From positions 186,001 through 250,000 of the forward strand of contig CAVXFB010000002.1 of NCBI GenBank assembly GCA_963760935.1: 64,000 nucleotides of DNA, read 5' to 3'. The notes under the pieces were generated by a model that saw only the letters and a list, made by a program, of their open reading frames with translations, searched no databases and was not told the DNA's origin. Shown here piece after piece: positions 44,963 to 54,663 of this stretch. The stretch is from CAVXFB01 sp963760935. Its GTDB lineage: Bacteria; Planctomycetota; Planctomycetia; Pirellulales; Thermoguttaceae. The position numbers were made by a program, and so were the translations under genes. Positions within the stretch are counted from its first letter, which is position 1. Each line of letters starts with the position of its first letter.

Positions 44963-46105
44963 ATGCGCGTCCACTGCCTGACCAGTTTCGATGACTTGAC
45001 GCCGCTGGCCGCTGATTGGCAACGGTTGTCCGATGGCATGCCTTTCCGCAGTTGGACCTGGCTGTCGCATTGGTGGCGACACTATGGTCCCCAGAGCAAC
45101 GCTGACCGGCGACGGACGCAACTCAGCGTTCTCTGCGTTCTCGATCATGCCGATGCAGTGGTCGGCATCGCGCCGTGGTATCTCCACCACTCCCCCGTTT
45201 ATGGCTCCGTGCTTCGCCCGCTCGGATCGGGCGAAGTATGTTCCGACTATTTGAGCGTCCTCTGCCAGCCAAACCAACAAGAAGCGGTCGCCGACGTCTT
45301 GGCCGAGTACCTCGTAAACGGCACCAGGACAAGCGGCGTCAATACTCTACAGTGGGATCTGCTGGATTTCGACGGCATTGAAGCGACCGATGGACCGATG
45401 AACAGCTTGATAGGGTGCCTCGAAATGGCGGGCTGCATCGTCGATCGTCGGCCCGGTCTGAGCTGCTGGCGATTGCCGTTACCCCTCGACTGGGAAAGTT
45501 ACGTCGTCGGACTTAGCAGGAACCTTCGTCGCGACGTTCGCCGCCTGGAACGCGAACTGCTGGACAACGGCCGTGCGATCCTCCGCGGCGTCACGCGGCT
45601 CGATGAGCTCCCCGATGCCATGAACATTCTCGTCGAGTTGCACCAGCGGCGGCGAGCCACGTTGGGCGAACGCGGCTGTTTTGCCTCGCCACGGTTTCTG
45701 CGATTTTACAACGACGTGGTGCCGGAACTGTTCCGTCGGGGACTGGTTGAGTTCCATTGGCTGGAAATCGACAGCCGCCCCGTAGCCGCCGAATTTCAGC
45801 TCGTCGGCCGCGGCACGCTCTACGCCTATCAAGCCGGCATCGATCCGGCGTCGATAAAACTTCAGCCCGGCAAGGCCATCTATCTGGCAATTTTGCGGCA
45901 GGCGATCGAGAGTGGCAGCCGCGCGTTCGATTTCCTTCGCGGCGACGAGCCCTACAAGGCCCGCTTTGGGGCCCAGCCGCGGCCGACGGTCAACTACCGG
46001 ATCGTTCCGCGGCGCATGCTCCCGCGATTGCGGCACAACGTCTGGCTGGCTGGAAAAAATGTGAAGCAGATGGTGAAACGTAGGCCGAGGATCGAGGAGC
46101 AATGA
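44963..46105 (+). CDS. FemAB/BcsL-type acyltransferase (GNAT family), copy 1
   Basis: 380 residues. The N-terminus MRVHCLTSFDDLTPLAADWQ and the segment SWTWLSHWWRHYG match CelD/BcsL-like acetyltransferase domains, with the second domain recognisable at FYNDVVPELFRRGLVEFHWLE and YAYQAGIDPASIKLQPGKAI. Family members transfer acyl groups to cell-surface polysaccharides and occur in EPS gene clusters. No signal peptide, so it works in the cytoplasm. It lies directly upstream of a polysaccharide deacetylase, 58 bp apart on the same strand. Confidence 0.82.
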   Translation: MRVHCLTSFDDLTPLAADWQRLSDGMPFRSWTWLSHWWRHYGPQSNADRRRTQLSVLCVLDHADAVVGIAPWYLHHSPVYGSVLRPLGSGEVCSDYLSVLCQPNQQEAVADVLAEYLVNGTRTSGVNTLQWDLLDFDGIEATDGPMNSLIGCLEMAGCIVDRRPGLSCWRLPLPLDWESYVVGLSRNLRRDVRRLERELLDNGRAILRGVTRLDELPDAMNILVELHQRRRATLGERGCFASPRFLRFYNDVVPELFRRGLVEFHWLEIDSRPVAAEFQLVGRGTLYAYQAGIDPASIKLQPGKAIYLAILRQAIESGSRAFDFLRGDEPYKARFGAQPRPTVNYRIVPRRMLPRLRHNVWLAGKNVKQMVKRRPRIEEQ

Positions 46106-46163
46106 CGTTTGCCAGTTTGATCCCTCTCCCTTTAGCAGATAGATAGCGCGAGGGCAAAACACT

Positions 46164-47114
46164 ATGCCGCTTTGGAAGCGACTGTTGCTGACGGCGTACT
46201 ACCATGCTACCCGGCCGGTGCGCGCCTGGAACTATTGGACCGAGGTATCGCGCGATCACCTGCCGGTGACCGTGCTCTACTACCACCGCATTGCCGATGA
46301 TCGCGCGAATCCGTGGACGATCTCCAATGCGAAGTTCATCCGCCAGATCGAGTGGCTGCGAGAGTGTTTCGACATCGTCCCGCTCCACGACGCCCAGGCA
46401 CGCATTCGCCGCGGCTACAATCCGCAGCCCTGCATCAGCATCACGTTCGACGACGGCTATGCCGACAATTGCCAGCAAGCCGTACCTTGGCTAATCAAGC
46501 ACCGTATTCCATGCACGTACTTTGTCACTCTCGATAACGTGGTGAAATCGGAGCCATTCGCGCACGACCTCGTGACCGGCCACCGTCTTGCGCCGAACAC
46601 CGTGGAGCAACTTCGGGCCATGGCCGCCGCCGGGATCGAGATCGGCGCCCATGCCTATACGCACGCCGACCTGGGGCCCATCGCCGACCCGCGGCTGCTG
46701 CACTATGAAATTGTTGAATCAAAGAAGGAATTAGAAGCCGCTCTGGGTCGGCCGGTGCACTATTTTGCCTTTCCATTCGGACAATACGCGAATCTCAATC
46801 CGGCCGCATTTATGTTGGCTAAGGAGGCCGGCTATGCAGGCGTGTGTTCGGCGTACGGCGGCTTCAATTTTCCTGGCGACGACGCCTTCCACTTGCAACG
46901 TATTCCTGTGGACGAAGACATGATCCGGTTGAAGAACTGGGTCACCATGGACCCGCGAAAGATCCGCACCCGTCGTTTCGAGTATCAAGCGAAGGCGGAT
47001 GTGGCGACGGAGGCACCGGACGCGACAGTCGAGAAAGGAAAGGGAAGAGAGGGAGGCAGAAAGAAAATCGGAGAAACGAGTGCGGAGAAATGGGGCCGCT
47101 CTACCGCCCAATAA
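46164..47114 (+). CDS. Polysaccharide deacetylase (NodB-type)
   Basis: 316 residues. The NodB domain is complete: LYYHRIADDRAN, then ISITFDDGYADN (metal-binding Asp pair), GAHAYTHADLG (H-x3-H metal site) and FAFPFGQYANLNP. It removes N- or O-acetyl groups from polysaccharide. The C-terminal 40 residues (TEAPDATVEKGKGREGGRK) are charged and disordered and may come from read-through of intergenic DNA. It follows the acyltransferase in the same transcription unit and precedes the flippase. Confidence 0.9.
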   Translation: MPLWKRLLLTAYYHATRPVRAWNYWTEVSRDHLPVTVLYYHRIADDRANPWTISNAKFIRQIEWLRECFDIVPLHDAQARIRRGYNPQPCISITFDDGYADNCQQAVPWLIKHRIPCTYFVTLDNVVKSEPFAHDLVTGHRLAPNTVEQLRAMAAAGIEIGAHAYTHADLGPIADPRLLHYEIVESKKELEAALGRPVHYFAFPFGQYANLNPAAFMLAKEAGYAGVCSAYGGFNFPGDDAFHLQRIPVDEDMIRLKNWVTMDPRKIRTRRFEYQAKADVATEAPDATVEKGKGREGGRKKIGETSAEKWGRSTAQ

Positions 47115-47170
47115 ATTTGCGGACGAAAGATCATTCATTACCAACAACCATCAGCCTTTGTCCTCGCCTC

Positions 47171-48730
47171 ATGTCCGTCGGTTTTGACAACCCCGAATAT
47201 CCGTCCGCACCTGCCCCGCTGACGACTGACACGCTCGTCGATAGCGTGCTAATTCTGCTGGGCCTGACGGTCGTGCAGCGGTTGATCGGCTTTGTCCGAG
47301 CGGTGCTCTTCTGTCGCTGGCTCGACCCAGGACAATTGGGGCTGTGGGACATGGCCTTCAGCTTCCTAGTGCTGGCCGCGCCGCTATCGGTGCTGGCCAT
47401 CCCCGGAGTCTTTGGTCGCTACCTGGAGCGCTACAGGGCAGCGCGGTCAACTACGCCTCTTTCTGCGACGGACCACCCTGGCCTGCGCCCTGCTGGCGAT
47501 AGTCGCCGTCGGAGGCATCCTCTGGGCGCGACATTCGTTCTCGATGCTAGTCTTCGGGTCCGATGATCAGGCCAATACGGTTGCGCTGGCCGCCGGATGC
47601 CTCGTTACCGTGATCGCTTACAATTTTCTGGTCGAGTTGTTCACCGCTCTGCGAAACATCCGCTTGGTTTCGGTAATGCAAATGGTCAATAGCGTAGCCT
47701 TCGCGGTGTTGGGCATCACGCTGTTGTGGAGCTGGCAGTGTACGGCCAAGAGCGTGATTATGGCATACGGTGGGTCGTGTTTGATCGCCGCGGGCTGGGC
47801 TGGCTGGCGGCTGCCGCGCGTGTGGCATGCCGACAAAATGGGGACATCACTGATTTATCCATCGGCCGACACACGGGTTTGGGCGCAGGTGGCCCCATTT
47901 GCCGCCTGGGTCCTGCTGGGCAGCGTGCTGACGAACCTGTTCGGTGTGATCGATCGCTATATGATCGTCCATTTCTCTCGGGCGTCGGCGGCCGAGGCCC
48001 TCGACATCGTCGGCAACTACCACAGTTCCCGCGTGGTCCCCTTGTTGCTGGTTTCGATCGCCAGCATGCTGGCCACGATGATCATGCCGCACCTGAGCCA
48101 CGATTGGGAGGCCGGCCGTCGCGAACTGGTCGCCGCCCGGCTGCGGCTGTTTCTGAAGCTTTTCGGTTTCGGATTGTGTACGGCGGCGGTAGCTGTGCTC
48201 ATGGCCGCGCCCCTGCTGTTCACGTTGGCGTTTCGCGGCAAGTTTCCCGGCGGAGAAGCCGTGCTGCCGTGGACGCTGCTCTATTGTACGTGGTTCGGCA
48301 TGTCGCTTGTGATGCAGAACTACCTGCTCTGCGCTGAGAAGGCGCGGCTGGCTAGCGCGGCGCTCGGCAGCGGGCTCATGCTAAGTCTGATGCTGAACGT
48401 CATACTGGTGCCACGGCTCGGTCTGGAAGGGGCCGTGCTCTCGTCCACGGCCGCCAATGGCCTGTCGTTGGCGCTGGTCTGCCTCTTCAACCGCCGACTC
48501 GGCTTCCACCTGGACCTCGGCACGGCCGCGGTGCTTGTGCTGCCGGTGTTCCTGAGTCTGGCGCATGGCTCGCCGCCGCCGCGCTGGCGCTGGTCGCCGT
48601 CGACGCCCTCTGGGGCAATCGCCTGCTAAATGCCGACGAAAAGCGGCAACTTGCCGAAGGCATCGGCCAGTATGGCCGGCGGTTTGGCCTGGATCGCTTG
48701 ATGGCCGCTGCGGGCCGTGTGCGGCAATAG
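47171..48730 (+). CDS. Polysaccharide flippase, MOP superfamily (two indels)
   Basis: From ATG 47171 (MSVGFDNPEY). The frame shifts twice. An extra G at about 47437 (CTACAGGGCAGCGCGG) breaks YLERYRQRGQLRLFL, and a missing G at about 48561 (AGTCTGGCGCATGG) breaks LSLGAWLAAAALALVAVDAL, after which the true stop is at 48730. Repaired length is 519 residues with about 12-14 helices (LLGLTVVQRLIGFVRAVLFC, ALAAGCLVTVIAYNFLVELF, GFGLCTAAVAVLMAAPLLF). This is the Wzx/MATE-like type that moves lipid-linked polysaccharide units across the inner membrane. Confidence 0.88.
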
Positions 48731-48771
48731 GCCGTGCCGTGTCTCTGCCATACGATCTCTGGCGACGAAAG

Positions 48772-48864
48772 TCTAAATAAAACCGCGGAATACCGAAAGT
48801 GGTGCGTGGCCGAAAACCACGCAATTGTCGGCGGTCCTCGCCCGCCGCCACTTTCGCTATTGTG
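48772..48864 (-). repeat. 93-bp dispersed palindromic repeat, copy 2
   Basis: 92% identical, in reverse orientation, to 10317-10409. In this copy the inner arms are perfect: GCGTGG TTTTCGG CCACGC, enclosed by GAAAGTGG and CCACTTTC. It lies in the intergenic gap between the flippase and the ECF sigma factor gene. Confidence 0.8.
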
Positions 48865-48952
48865 TGGACAAATTTAGAGATCCTGGTCGCAAATCGGCCC
48901 GATTTGCACTCTATTCTACAGAGACCTGGCGAGTACCCGTTGAGAATCGTCT

Positions 48953-49474
48953 ATGCCGTCAACGAAAGACCTGGTGGAAGCGGCGCGATTGGGCGAGACA
49001 TCCGCCTTTGCGGAACTCGTGCATCGCTACGAACGCGCCGCCATCATTACGGCGAAATCGGTGCTGGGCGATTTTCACTTGTCGCAAGATGTGACTCAGG
49101 AGGCGTTTGTTGCGGCGTATCAAATGCTCAATCGGCTTCATGATGGCGCGGCGTTCGGCCCTTGGCTATTGAAGATCGTTCGGCGTCGAGCGCTGCACGT
49201 GCAACACGACCGCAGGGCCGACCAAAGCACGGCCGAGTGCGACGACCCGGCTGCAAACGAGATGCCTGATTGGCTGGAGCCATACGAGGAGGTCGTGCAG
49301 CAAATTGCGCGACTGCCCGAACATGAACGCGTTGTTACGGTCCTGCGGTACGTGGACGGTCGCACCATCAACGAGATCGCCAATGCAATCGGACGTCCTG
49401 TGGGCACGATTACCAAGCAACTTTCGCGGGCGATCGAGCGGCTGCGCCATTGGCTAGTGGAGGTGAAATCATGA
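48953..49474 (+). CDS. ECF-type sigma factor
   Basis: 173 residues. Region 2 is seen at GETSAFAELVHRYERAAIIT and DFHLSQDVTQEAFVAAYQML; region 4 at LPEHERVVTVLRYVDGRTIN then EIANAIGRPVGTITKQLSRA. It recruits RNA polymerase to a specific regulon. Its stop overlaps the start of the next gene (ATGA at 49471), so a membrane regulator is made in step with it. It lies inside the polysaccharide region and may control part of it, but no binding site can be identified here. Confidence 0.9.
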   Translation: MPSTKDLVEAARLGETSAFAELVHRYERAAIITAKSVLGDFHLSQDVTQEAFVAAYQMLNRLHDGAAFGPWLLKIVRRRALHVQHDRRADQSTAECDDPAANEMPDWLEPYEEVVQQIARLPEHERVVTVLRYVDGRTINEIANAIGRPVGTITKQLSRAIERLRHWLVEVKS

Positions 49475-51111
49475 AATCGCCCGAAGAAATCGAAAAGATG
49501 CTGGAACATTTTGGCGCCGCATGGCCTGATGATTCCTCAATTTTGGATCGCGTGATGGGCCAACTCCGACCAATACCAGCTCGACCGGCGATGTTTAAGA
49601 CAAGGAGAATTATCGTGAAGTCGTTGCTTGCAACCGCCGCGTCGATCGCGGTTTGTCTAGTCGTGTGGTGGGCCTCCGAAGGCAGCCAAAACTCCCTGTA
49701 TGCGCAGGTGATCGACGCCGCGCGCAAAGCACGGACCATCCACATCATTCATTATGGGTTGCTCGGAAAAGAAGCAAAGCCTATCAAGCTCACAGAGACT
49801 TGGTACGAAAAGAATGTGGGATTTCGCAGGGATGTATGTAATTCCAAAGATAGCGGCGACCGGTGCGCTACCATTTGCCTTGGTTCTGGAGATGATCTTT
49901 GGACCGTGGATAAAGAGAAGAAGAACACGATTATTCATTCGCGCAGCGGCATCATTAAGGAAACCGACCAGATTTTCTCCGATTTTACTCGCAGTGCTCA
50001 GGGGTTGAAGGGAAAAGTCGAGCGTTATGCCGAGGGCGATCAGACATTCGACGATCGGCCGTGCAAAGCGTATTTGTCCAAGGCGTGGTCACGAACCGAC
50101 AAACAACGGGAGTTGTTCTACCTCGACCCACAGTTCCGTATCGTCCGAGTCGAGAGGCAAGAGCGAGACGATGACCGCTGGAAAACGACGTCTCTGAGCA
50201 CTGTCGCGTATGACGAGTCTTTTGAGCCGGCATTGTTCCAGCCCGATTTTGGCAAGGACTTTAGAATTGTCGATGCTAACGCGTCTTTCGGAACGCCCGA
50301 GACCAAGAAGCCCGAAGGGCCATCGCTTATCTACGAGGTTGAACCGAAGTCCGAGTCTGTCAACATCGCAGATATTGATATGGACAGAATCGTCAAGGCA
50401 CTCGATATGCGGCTCAACAGCGGGGCTGAAAGACTGGCCAACTTGCGCAGACTCGCCGACCGACGGATCGAAGTCACACTGATGCATCGTGATAAGGCGA
50501 ATCGTCAACGAGTCGAGCGGCAATTGGCACGGCCTGGCACTTTGGAGTTCCGCATACTGGCCAATAAACAAATAGATGACACATTAATTGCCCGCGCCGA
50601 AAAAGAGCCGGCAAGAACAAACGTCTTGGGTCCGTCGGGCAAGCGACTAGGCTGGTGGGTACCGGTGAAGGCAAGCGAAAAGGGGAGCGTCGCATACTGG
50701 TCCGACGACATTACTCGCACCACAAAAGTGGGCCATCGGGAGATGGTGGAGGTTCTTGTCACGGCTGACCCGTACAACATCACCGGCGCCTACCTCAGCC
50801 AAGCAAAACTTCAGTTCGATGCCTTGGGTCGTCCCAATGTCGGCTTCACACTGAACGATGCCGGCGGCAGATTGTTCGCCGGACTCACTAGTGAACACTT
50901 GCCCAAAGATTCCCTTTCCTACCGCTTGGGCATCGTTATTGACGGCGAACTATTCTCTGCTCCAAGCGTCCGAAGCAAGATTGGCAAGGAGGGCGAGATT
51001 ACCGGTTCATTCACCGAGATTGAGGCGTCGGACCTGGCGGCAGTACTGAACGCCGGAAGCCTACCAGTTCGGCTTCGATTGGTCGGGAATGCCCACATTC
51101 CAAGTGACTAA
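49471..51111 (+). CDS. Membrane protein, anti-sigma-like N-terminus and SecD-like C-terminus
   Basis: 546 residues from ATG 49471, overlapping the ECF sigma stop. Residues 1-45 are cytoplasmic (KSPEEIEKMLEHFGAAWPDD), then one membrane helix near 50-65 (SLLATAASIAVCLVVWW). The middle part is a periplasmic beta domain resembling LolA/MucB-type sensor folds (IHIIHYGLLGKEAK, LFYLDPQFRIVRVERQE). The C-terminus (about 300-540) reads like the SecD P1 head: VGFTLNDAGGRLFAGLTSEH then LGIVIDGELFSAPSV and GSFTEIEASDLAAVLNAGSL. This fusion is unusual. It likely controls the sigma factor in response to envelope state. Confidence 0.75.
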   Translation: MKSPEEIEKMLEHFGAAWPDDSSILDRVMGQLRPIPARPAMFKTRRIIVKSLLATAASIAVCLVVWWASEGSQNSLYAQVIDAARKARTIHIIHYGLLGKEAKPIKLTETWYEKNVGFRRDVCNSKDSGDRCATICLGSGDDLWTVDKEKKNTIIHSRSGIIKETDQIFSDFTRSAQGLKGKVERYAEGDQTFDDRPCKAYLSKAWSRTDKQRELFYLDPQFRIVRVERQERDDDRWKTTSLSTVAYDESFEPALFQPDFGKDFRIVDANASFGTPETKKPEGPSLIYEVEPKSESVNIADIDMDRIVKALDMRLNSGAERLANLRRLADRRIEVTLMHRDKANRQRVERQLARPGTLEFRILANKQIDDTLIARAEKEPARTNVLGPSGKRLGWWVPVKASEKGSVAYWSDDITRTTKVGHREMVEVLVTADPYNITGAYLSQAKLQFDALGRPNVGFTLNDAGGRLFAGLTSEHLPKDSLSYRLGIVIDGELFSAPSVRSKIGKEGEITGSFTEIEASDLAAVLNAGSLPVRLRLVGNAHIPSD

Positions 51112-51153
51112 CGGTCGTAGCTCGATGTGTCGTTGCTTGCTCACGGCCACGGC

Positions 51154-52326
51154 TCAAGTTGCCGTTTCGGCAGGCGCGCCTTCGGTCGCTAAGCCAACCG
51201 GGCAAGCCCCCTGTGCGACGGCTGCGGCTGCCGCGTTTGATCGGCGGATGGGCCGCCAGCAGTGCTCATAGACGTACATGGCCGCTCGGCCCAGCAGCTT
51301 GTGCGGGGCGATGACGACGCGGCCCAAGCCGTACGTGCTCGGCCGCCAACGCGAGAGCGACTGGTTCAGTGGGCCCATGAAGTCCAACGCCCGCGTCTCG
51401 TCGTCGCGATGAAGCTGCTCCAGGATGTGGTTGAAAAGCAATTGGCCGGGGCTGAAGGCCGCAAATGATTCGTCGTAGGCGATCTTGTGGGCAAAGTACA
51501 CGCCCTTGGCGCGGAAGCCGTAAACGAATGCCAGCATCCGGCCGTCGAGTCTCAGAGCGGCCAGTTCGAGTTGACCCCATCGAGCGAGTTGCTCGGCGTT
51601 TCGCACGAAGACGTCGAACATGCCCGGGCTGCGAAGCACGGACGTGCCGGCCGCGCCTTTCCAACTGCGATCTTCCAACTCGAAGGCCGCTTGCAGCCAC
51701 GGTTCGACTTCATGGTCGCTCACGTTCGATCGCATCTCGAACTGCACGTCGCCTTCAGAGCTCAGACGCCGCAGGGCTCGACGCAGGCCCTGGCGATGGT
51801 TCTTCGGCAGTCGCTTCTCGTATGAGTCCCAGTCACAATCGATCTCGACTCGGCCGACGCGAAACCGCTCGTGATACGTGGCGGCAACATTAGCTCGGCT
51901 GCAAGCCCGGAACAGCGCCTGCCAACGCGGCGCCTCGGGCACAGCATCGTTGAGCCAAAGCATCTGCCAGGGCAGCCCGCCGGCGGCTGTCACCAACAGG
52001 TCCAGCGCCGCGTCGACCTCGGCCGTCGGCTCCAAGAGCAGTTCACCGCAGGGCAGCCACGCGTTGCTCGGCATCGCTCCGGTGGGAATCATCCATCCAA
52101 CGCGGTCCGACACAAGCGGCAGCGCCGCGATCCAGCGCTGCCCGTTGGCAACGACCAGCGCTCGGAATTGGCCGTGCGGGTGAAAGTGCTCGACCCATCG
52201 TGCGACCAGTTCGGCCCGCGCGATGGGCACAGCCACATCGCTGCGCCACCAAAGATCGTCCCAGGCCGATGCCTCAGCACGTAGCTCTTCGACCGACGAA
52301 AGACGGATGCAGCGGAGATCGTTCAC
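51154..52326 (-). CDS. FemAB/BcsL-type acyltransferase (GNAT family), copy 2
   Basis: 390 residues. A second member of the same family as 44963-46105: WDSYEKRLPKNHRQGLRRAL corresponds to LDWESYVVGLSRNLRRDVRR in copy 1, and FAHKIAYDESFAAFSPGQLL plus LDFMGPLNQSLSRWRPS to the second domain. The two are clearly homologous yet divergent, so they probably act on different positions or polymers. It is on the opposite strand from the glycosyltransferase, with a 264-bp divergent gap. No signal peptide. Confidence 0.82.
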   Translation of the reverse strand: MNDLRCIRLSSVEELRAEASAWDDLWWRSDVAVPIARAELVARWVEHFHPHGQFRALVVANGQRWIAALPLVSDRVGWMIPTGAMPSNAWLPCGELLLEPTAEVDAALDLLVTAAGGLPWQMLWLNDAVPEAPRWQALFRACSRANVAATYHERFRVGRVEIDCDWDSYEKRLPKNHRQGLRRALRRLSSEGDVQFEMRSNVSDHEVEPWLQAAFELEDRSWKGAAGTSVLRSPGMFDVFVRNAEQLARWGQLELAALRLDGRMLAFVYGFRAKGVYFAHKIAYDESFAAFSPGQLLFNHILEQLHRDDETRALDFMGPLNQSLSRWRPSTYGLGRVVIAPHKLLGRAAMYVYEHCWRPIRRSNAAAAAVAQGACPVGLATEGAPAETAT

Positions 52327-52590
52327 GGCAAATTTTCCTTGGGTGTGGCTTCGTTACAAAGATGGCTTTTTTCGCGGGCTTCGGCGGCGAATCCGCTGTG
52401 CCTCGGGGCGTCGCATGCGGCACGATCCCTACAATCCGCACGTCGGAATAGGCGTCACGAGCCGGCACAAAATGCCATACTTGCGAGAAGACGAGGAATT
52501 AGGGATTAGAGGCGGACTATTCCGGCAATATCTCTACTCCTTGATCTCGATTGCCAATCCCGAGTTCCTAGCCCCGAATAACTGCTTGCC

Positions 52591-53820
52591 ATGTTCTTTC
52601 GCCGCCGAAAACGACCGCCGCTGGGCGACCGCGACCCGTTGCGGGTGATGTTCGTGATCACCAGCATGCCGGTCGGCGGGGCCGAAACCGCGCTCGTGGA
52701 ACTGGTCCGCCGCATGGACCGCCAGCGCTTCCGCCCCGAAGTGTGCTGTCTGAAACAATTGGACGCGCTCGGCACAGTGTTGGCCGAAGAGATTCCAACG
52801 TTTACCGGTATCCTCGCGAACAAGTACGACTTCGCCGTACTGTGGCGACTGACGCGGCTCATGCACCGGCGACGAATCGACGCGGTGGTGACCGTCGGCA
52901 CTGGCGGCGACAAGATGTTTTGGGGACGACTCGCGGCGTGGCTTGCCGGAGTGCCCGTAATCTGCTCGGCATTGCATTCGACCGGTCTGCCCGACCGCGT
53001 GGAGTTTGCCAATCGCCTCTTGGCGCCACTGACCGATGCCTTTATTGCCGTGGCACAGCCGCACGCCGACTATCTGGCGGCGCATGAGGGATGCCCTGCT
53101 GAAAAGGTCTGCGTCATTCCCAATGGCGTGGACGTGGAGCGCTTCCATCCGCGTTGGCCAAGCCGTTCGCTGCAGAGTGAATTCAATCTGGATCCCGACG
53201 TTCCGGTTGCCGGCATCGTGGCGGCGCTGCGGCCGGAAAAAAACCACGAGATGTTCCTCTATGTCGCCGCGTTGGTACGCCGCGCGATGACGACGGCACA
53301 ATTCCTCGTCGTGGGCGACGGACCGCAGCGGGCAACGCTGCAATCGCTGGCCCACAGCCTGGGAATCGCCGATTGCGTCCATTTTGTCGGCACGCGGTCC
53401 GATGTGCCCGAGGTACTGTCGCTCGTCGACGTGCTACTGCTGACTTCGCACATGGAGGCCAATCCCTTGTGCCTGCTCGAGGCGATGGCCAGCGAGAAGC
53501 CCGTGGTGGCCACACGCGTCGGCTCGGTGTGCGAAACCGTTCTGCAAGGAGCGACGGGCTACCTGGTATCGCCGGGCGATTCGCAACGCATGGCCGAACA
53601 TGTGTTGGAACTGCTGACAAACGGCGATCGGGCCGCCTCGATGGGCCGTGCCGGCCGCGAACACGTTATCGCCCAATGGTCGGTCGAGCACATGATCGAG
53701 GGATACCAGGATTTGTTGGAGCGGATTTACACGAAGAAATCGATGGCGGCCGCACGGCGTTCGAGCAGCACCGCACGGCCTATGGTGGAACTGACGTCCG
53801 GGCAGTCGGCGGTTGGGTGA
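52591..53820 (+). CDS. GT4-family glycosyltransferase
   Basis: 409 residues. N-terminal part LRVMFVITSMPVGGAETALV carries the Gly-rich start; the C-terminal domain has PNGVDVERF, VAALRPEKNHEMFLYVAALV, and the E-x7-E-type donor-site region EANPLCLLEAMASEKPVVAT. Retaining GT4 enzymes transfer sugar from a nucleotide donor to a growing glycan. No membrane segment; it works at the inner face of the membrane. It is the first gene of a plus-strand group followed by PlsC and CdsA. Confidence 0.9.
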   Translation: MFFRRRKRPPLGDRDPLRVMFVITSMPVGGAETALVELVRRMDRQRFRPEVCCLKQLDALGTVLAEEIPTFTGILANKYDFAVLWRLTRLMHRRRIDAVVTVGTGGDKMFWGRLAAWLAGVPVICSALHSTGLPDRVEFANRLLAPLTDAFIAVAQPHADYLAAHEGCPAEKVCVIPNGVDVERFHPRWPSRSLQSEFNLDPDVPVAGIVAALRPEKNHEMFLYVAALVRRAMTTAQFLVVGDGPQRATLQSLAHSLGIADCVHFVGTRSDVPEVLSLVDVLLLTSHMEANPLCLLEAMASEKPVVATRVGSVCETVLQGATGYLVSPGDSQRMAEHVLELLTNGDRAASMGRAGREHVIAQWSVEHMIEGYQDLLERIYTKKSMAAARRSSSTARPMVELTSGQSAVG

Positions 53821-53904
53821 CACGCCGCGAAGGCACCCCATTGGGCGGGGTTCTTGGCGTCAGCCCTATGCCAAGGTACGATAGCCTCTGACAGGTGATG
53901 GAGT

Positions 53905-54528
53905 ATGGACACGAACCTGACGAGGAACTTTCTGGCCGTAGCGGCCCGGATCTTGAGCGGAGCCAGCGTGCGATGGATCGATTCGCAACCAGACACCTGT
54001 CAGCGCGTGTACTTTGCCAATCACACGAGCCACTTGGACCCGATCGTGATCTGGTCGTCGTTGCCGCAGGCGGTGCGGATGCTGACCCGCCCCGTGGCGG
54101 CCAAGGACTACTGGAGCAAGGGGCCGGTTCGCCGTTATCTGGCCAATCAACTATTCAATGCCATCCTGATCGACCGCGAGGAGATTAAAGTCCATCAGAG
54201 CCCGGTCGACCTGATCATCCGCGAGATTGGCCATAAACATTCGCTCATCCTTTTTCCCGAGGGGGGGCGATCCGAGGGGCGCGAGATTGGCGAGTTTAAG
54301 AGCGGGCTGTATTATTTGTGCAAGAAGCGGCCGGACTTGGAGTTGATTCCCGTCCACGTCGACAACATGAACCGCATCTTGCCGCGCGGCGAGGTGCTGC
54401 CGGTGCCGATGCTCAGTTGCATCAGCTTCGGCCCGCCGATGTGGCTCGAGGCCGGGGAGGCCAAGGTCGATTTTCTCGCCCGAGCGCGAGCCGCCGTCCG
54501 CCGGCTGAAGGAACTCGAAGAAGAGTAG
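53905..54528 (+). CDS. 1-acyl-glycerol-3-phosphate acyltransferase (PlsC-like)
   Basis: 207 residues. The catalytic H-x4-D motif is NHTSHLDP (about 33-40), and the glycerophosphate-binding FPEGGRSEG lies near 117-125. PlsC-type enzymes acylate lysophosphatidate to give phosphatidate, the substrate of the cytidylyltransferase encoded next. The order PlsC then CdsA fits consecutive steps of phospholipid synthesis. Short for the family (often 230-250), because the N-terminal membrane helix is reduced. Confidence 0.88.
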   Translation: MDTNLTRNFLAVAARILSGASVRWIDSQPDTCQRVYFANHTSHLDPIVIWSSLPQAVRMLTRPVAAKDYWSKGPVRRYLANQLFNAILIDREEIKVHQSPVDLIIREIGHKHSLILFPEGGRSEGREIGEFKSGLYYLCKKRPDLELIPVHVDNMNRILPRGEVLPVPMLSCISFGPPMWLEAGEAKVDFLARARAAVRRLKELEEE

Positions 54529-54575
54529 GAGGAAGAGTAGATTGAAGAGTAGATTGTCGTGCTAAACAATACACT

Positions 54576-54642
54576 GTCATGCTGAGCGCAGCGAAGCATC
54601 TCGTAGTAAGGGAACGAGATCCTTCGCTCCGCTCAGGATGAC
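54576..54642. repeat. REP-like palindrome between plsC-type gene and cdsA
   Basis: Arms GTCATGCTGAGCGCAGCGAA and, inverted, GTCATCCTGAGCGGAGCGAA pair over about 29 bases (26 matching) around a short loop. Same family as 37844-37913. Confidence 0.75.
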
Positions 54643-54663
54643 CCACTATTTATCGCTTAATCC

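Noticed and set aside
48381..48851. Minus-strand frame that shares a stretch with one at 10159-10419
   Set aside because: The shared stretch comes from the 93-bp repeat read in one frame, not from a protein family.
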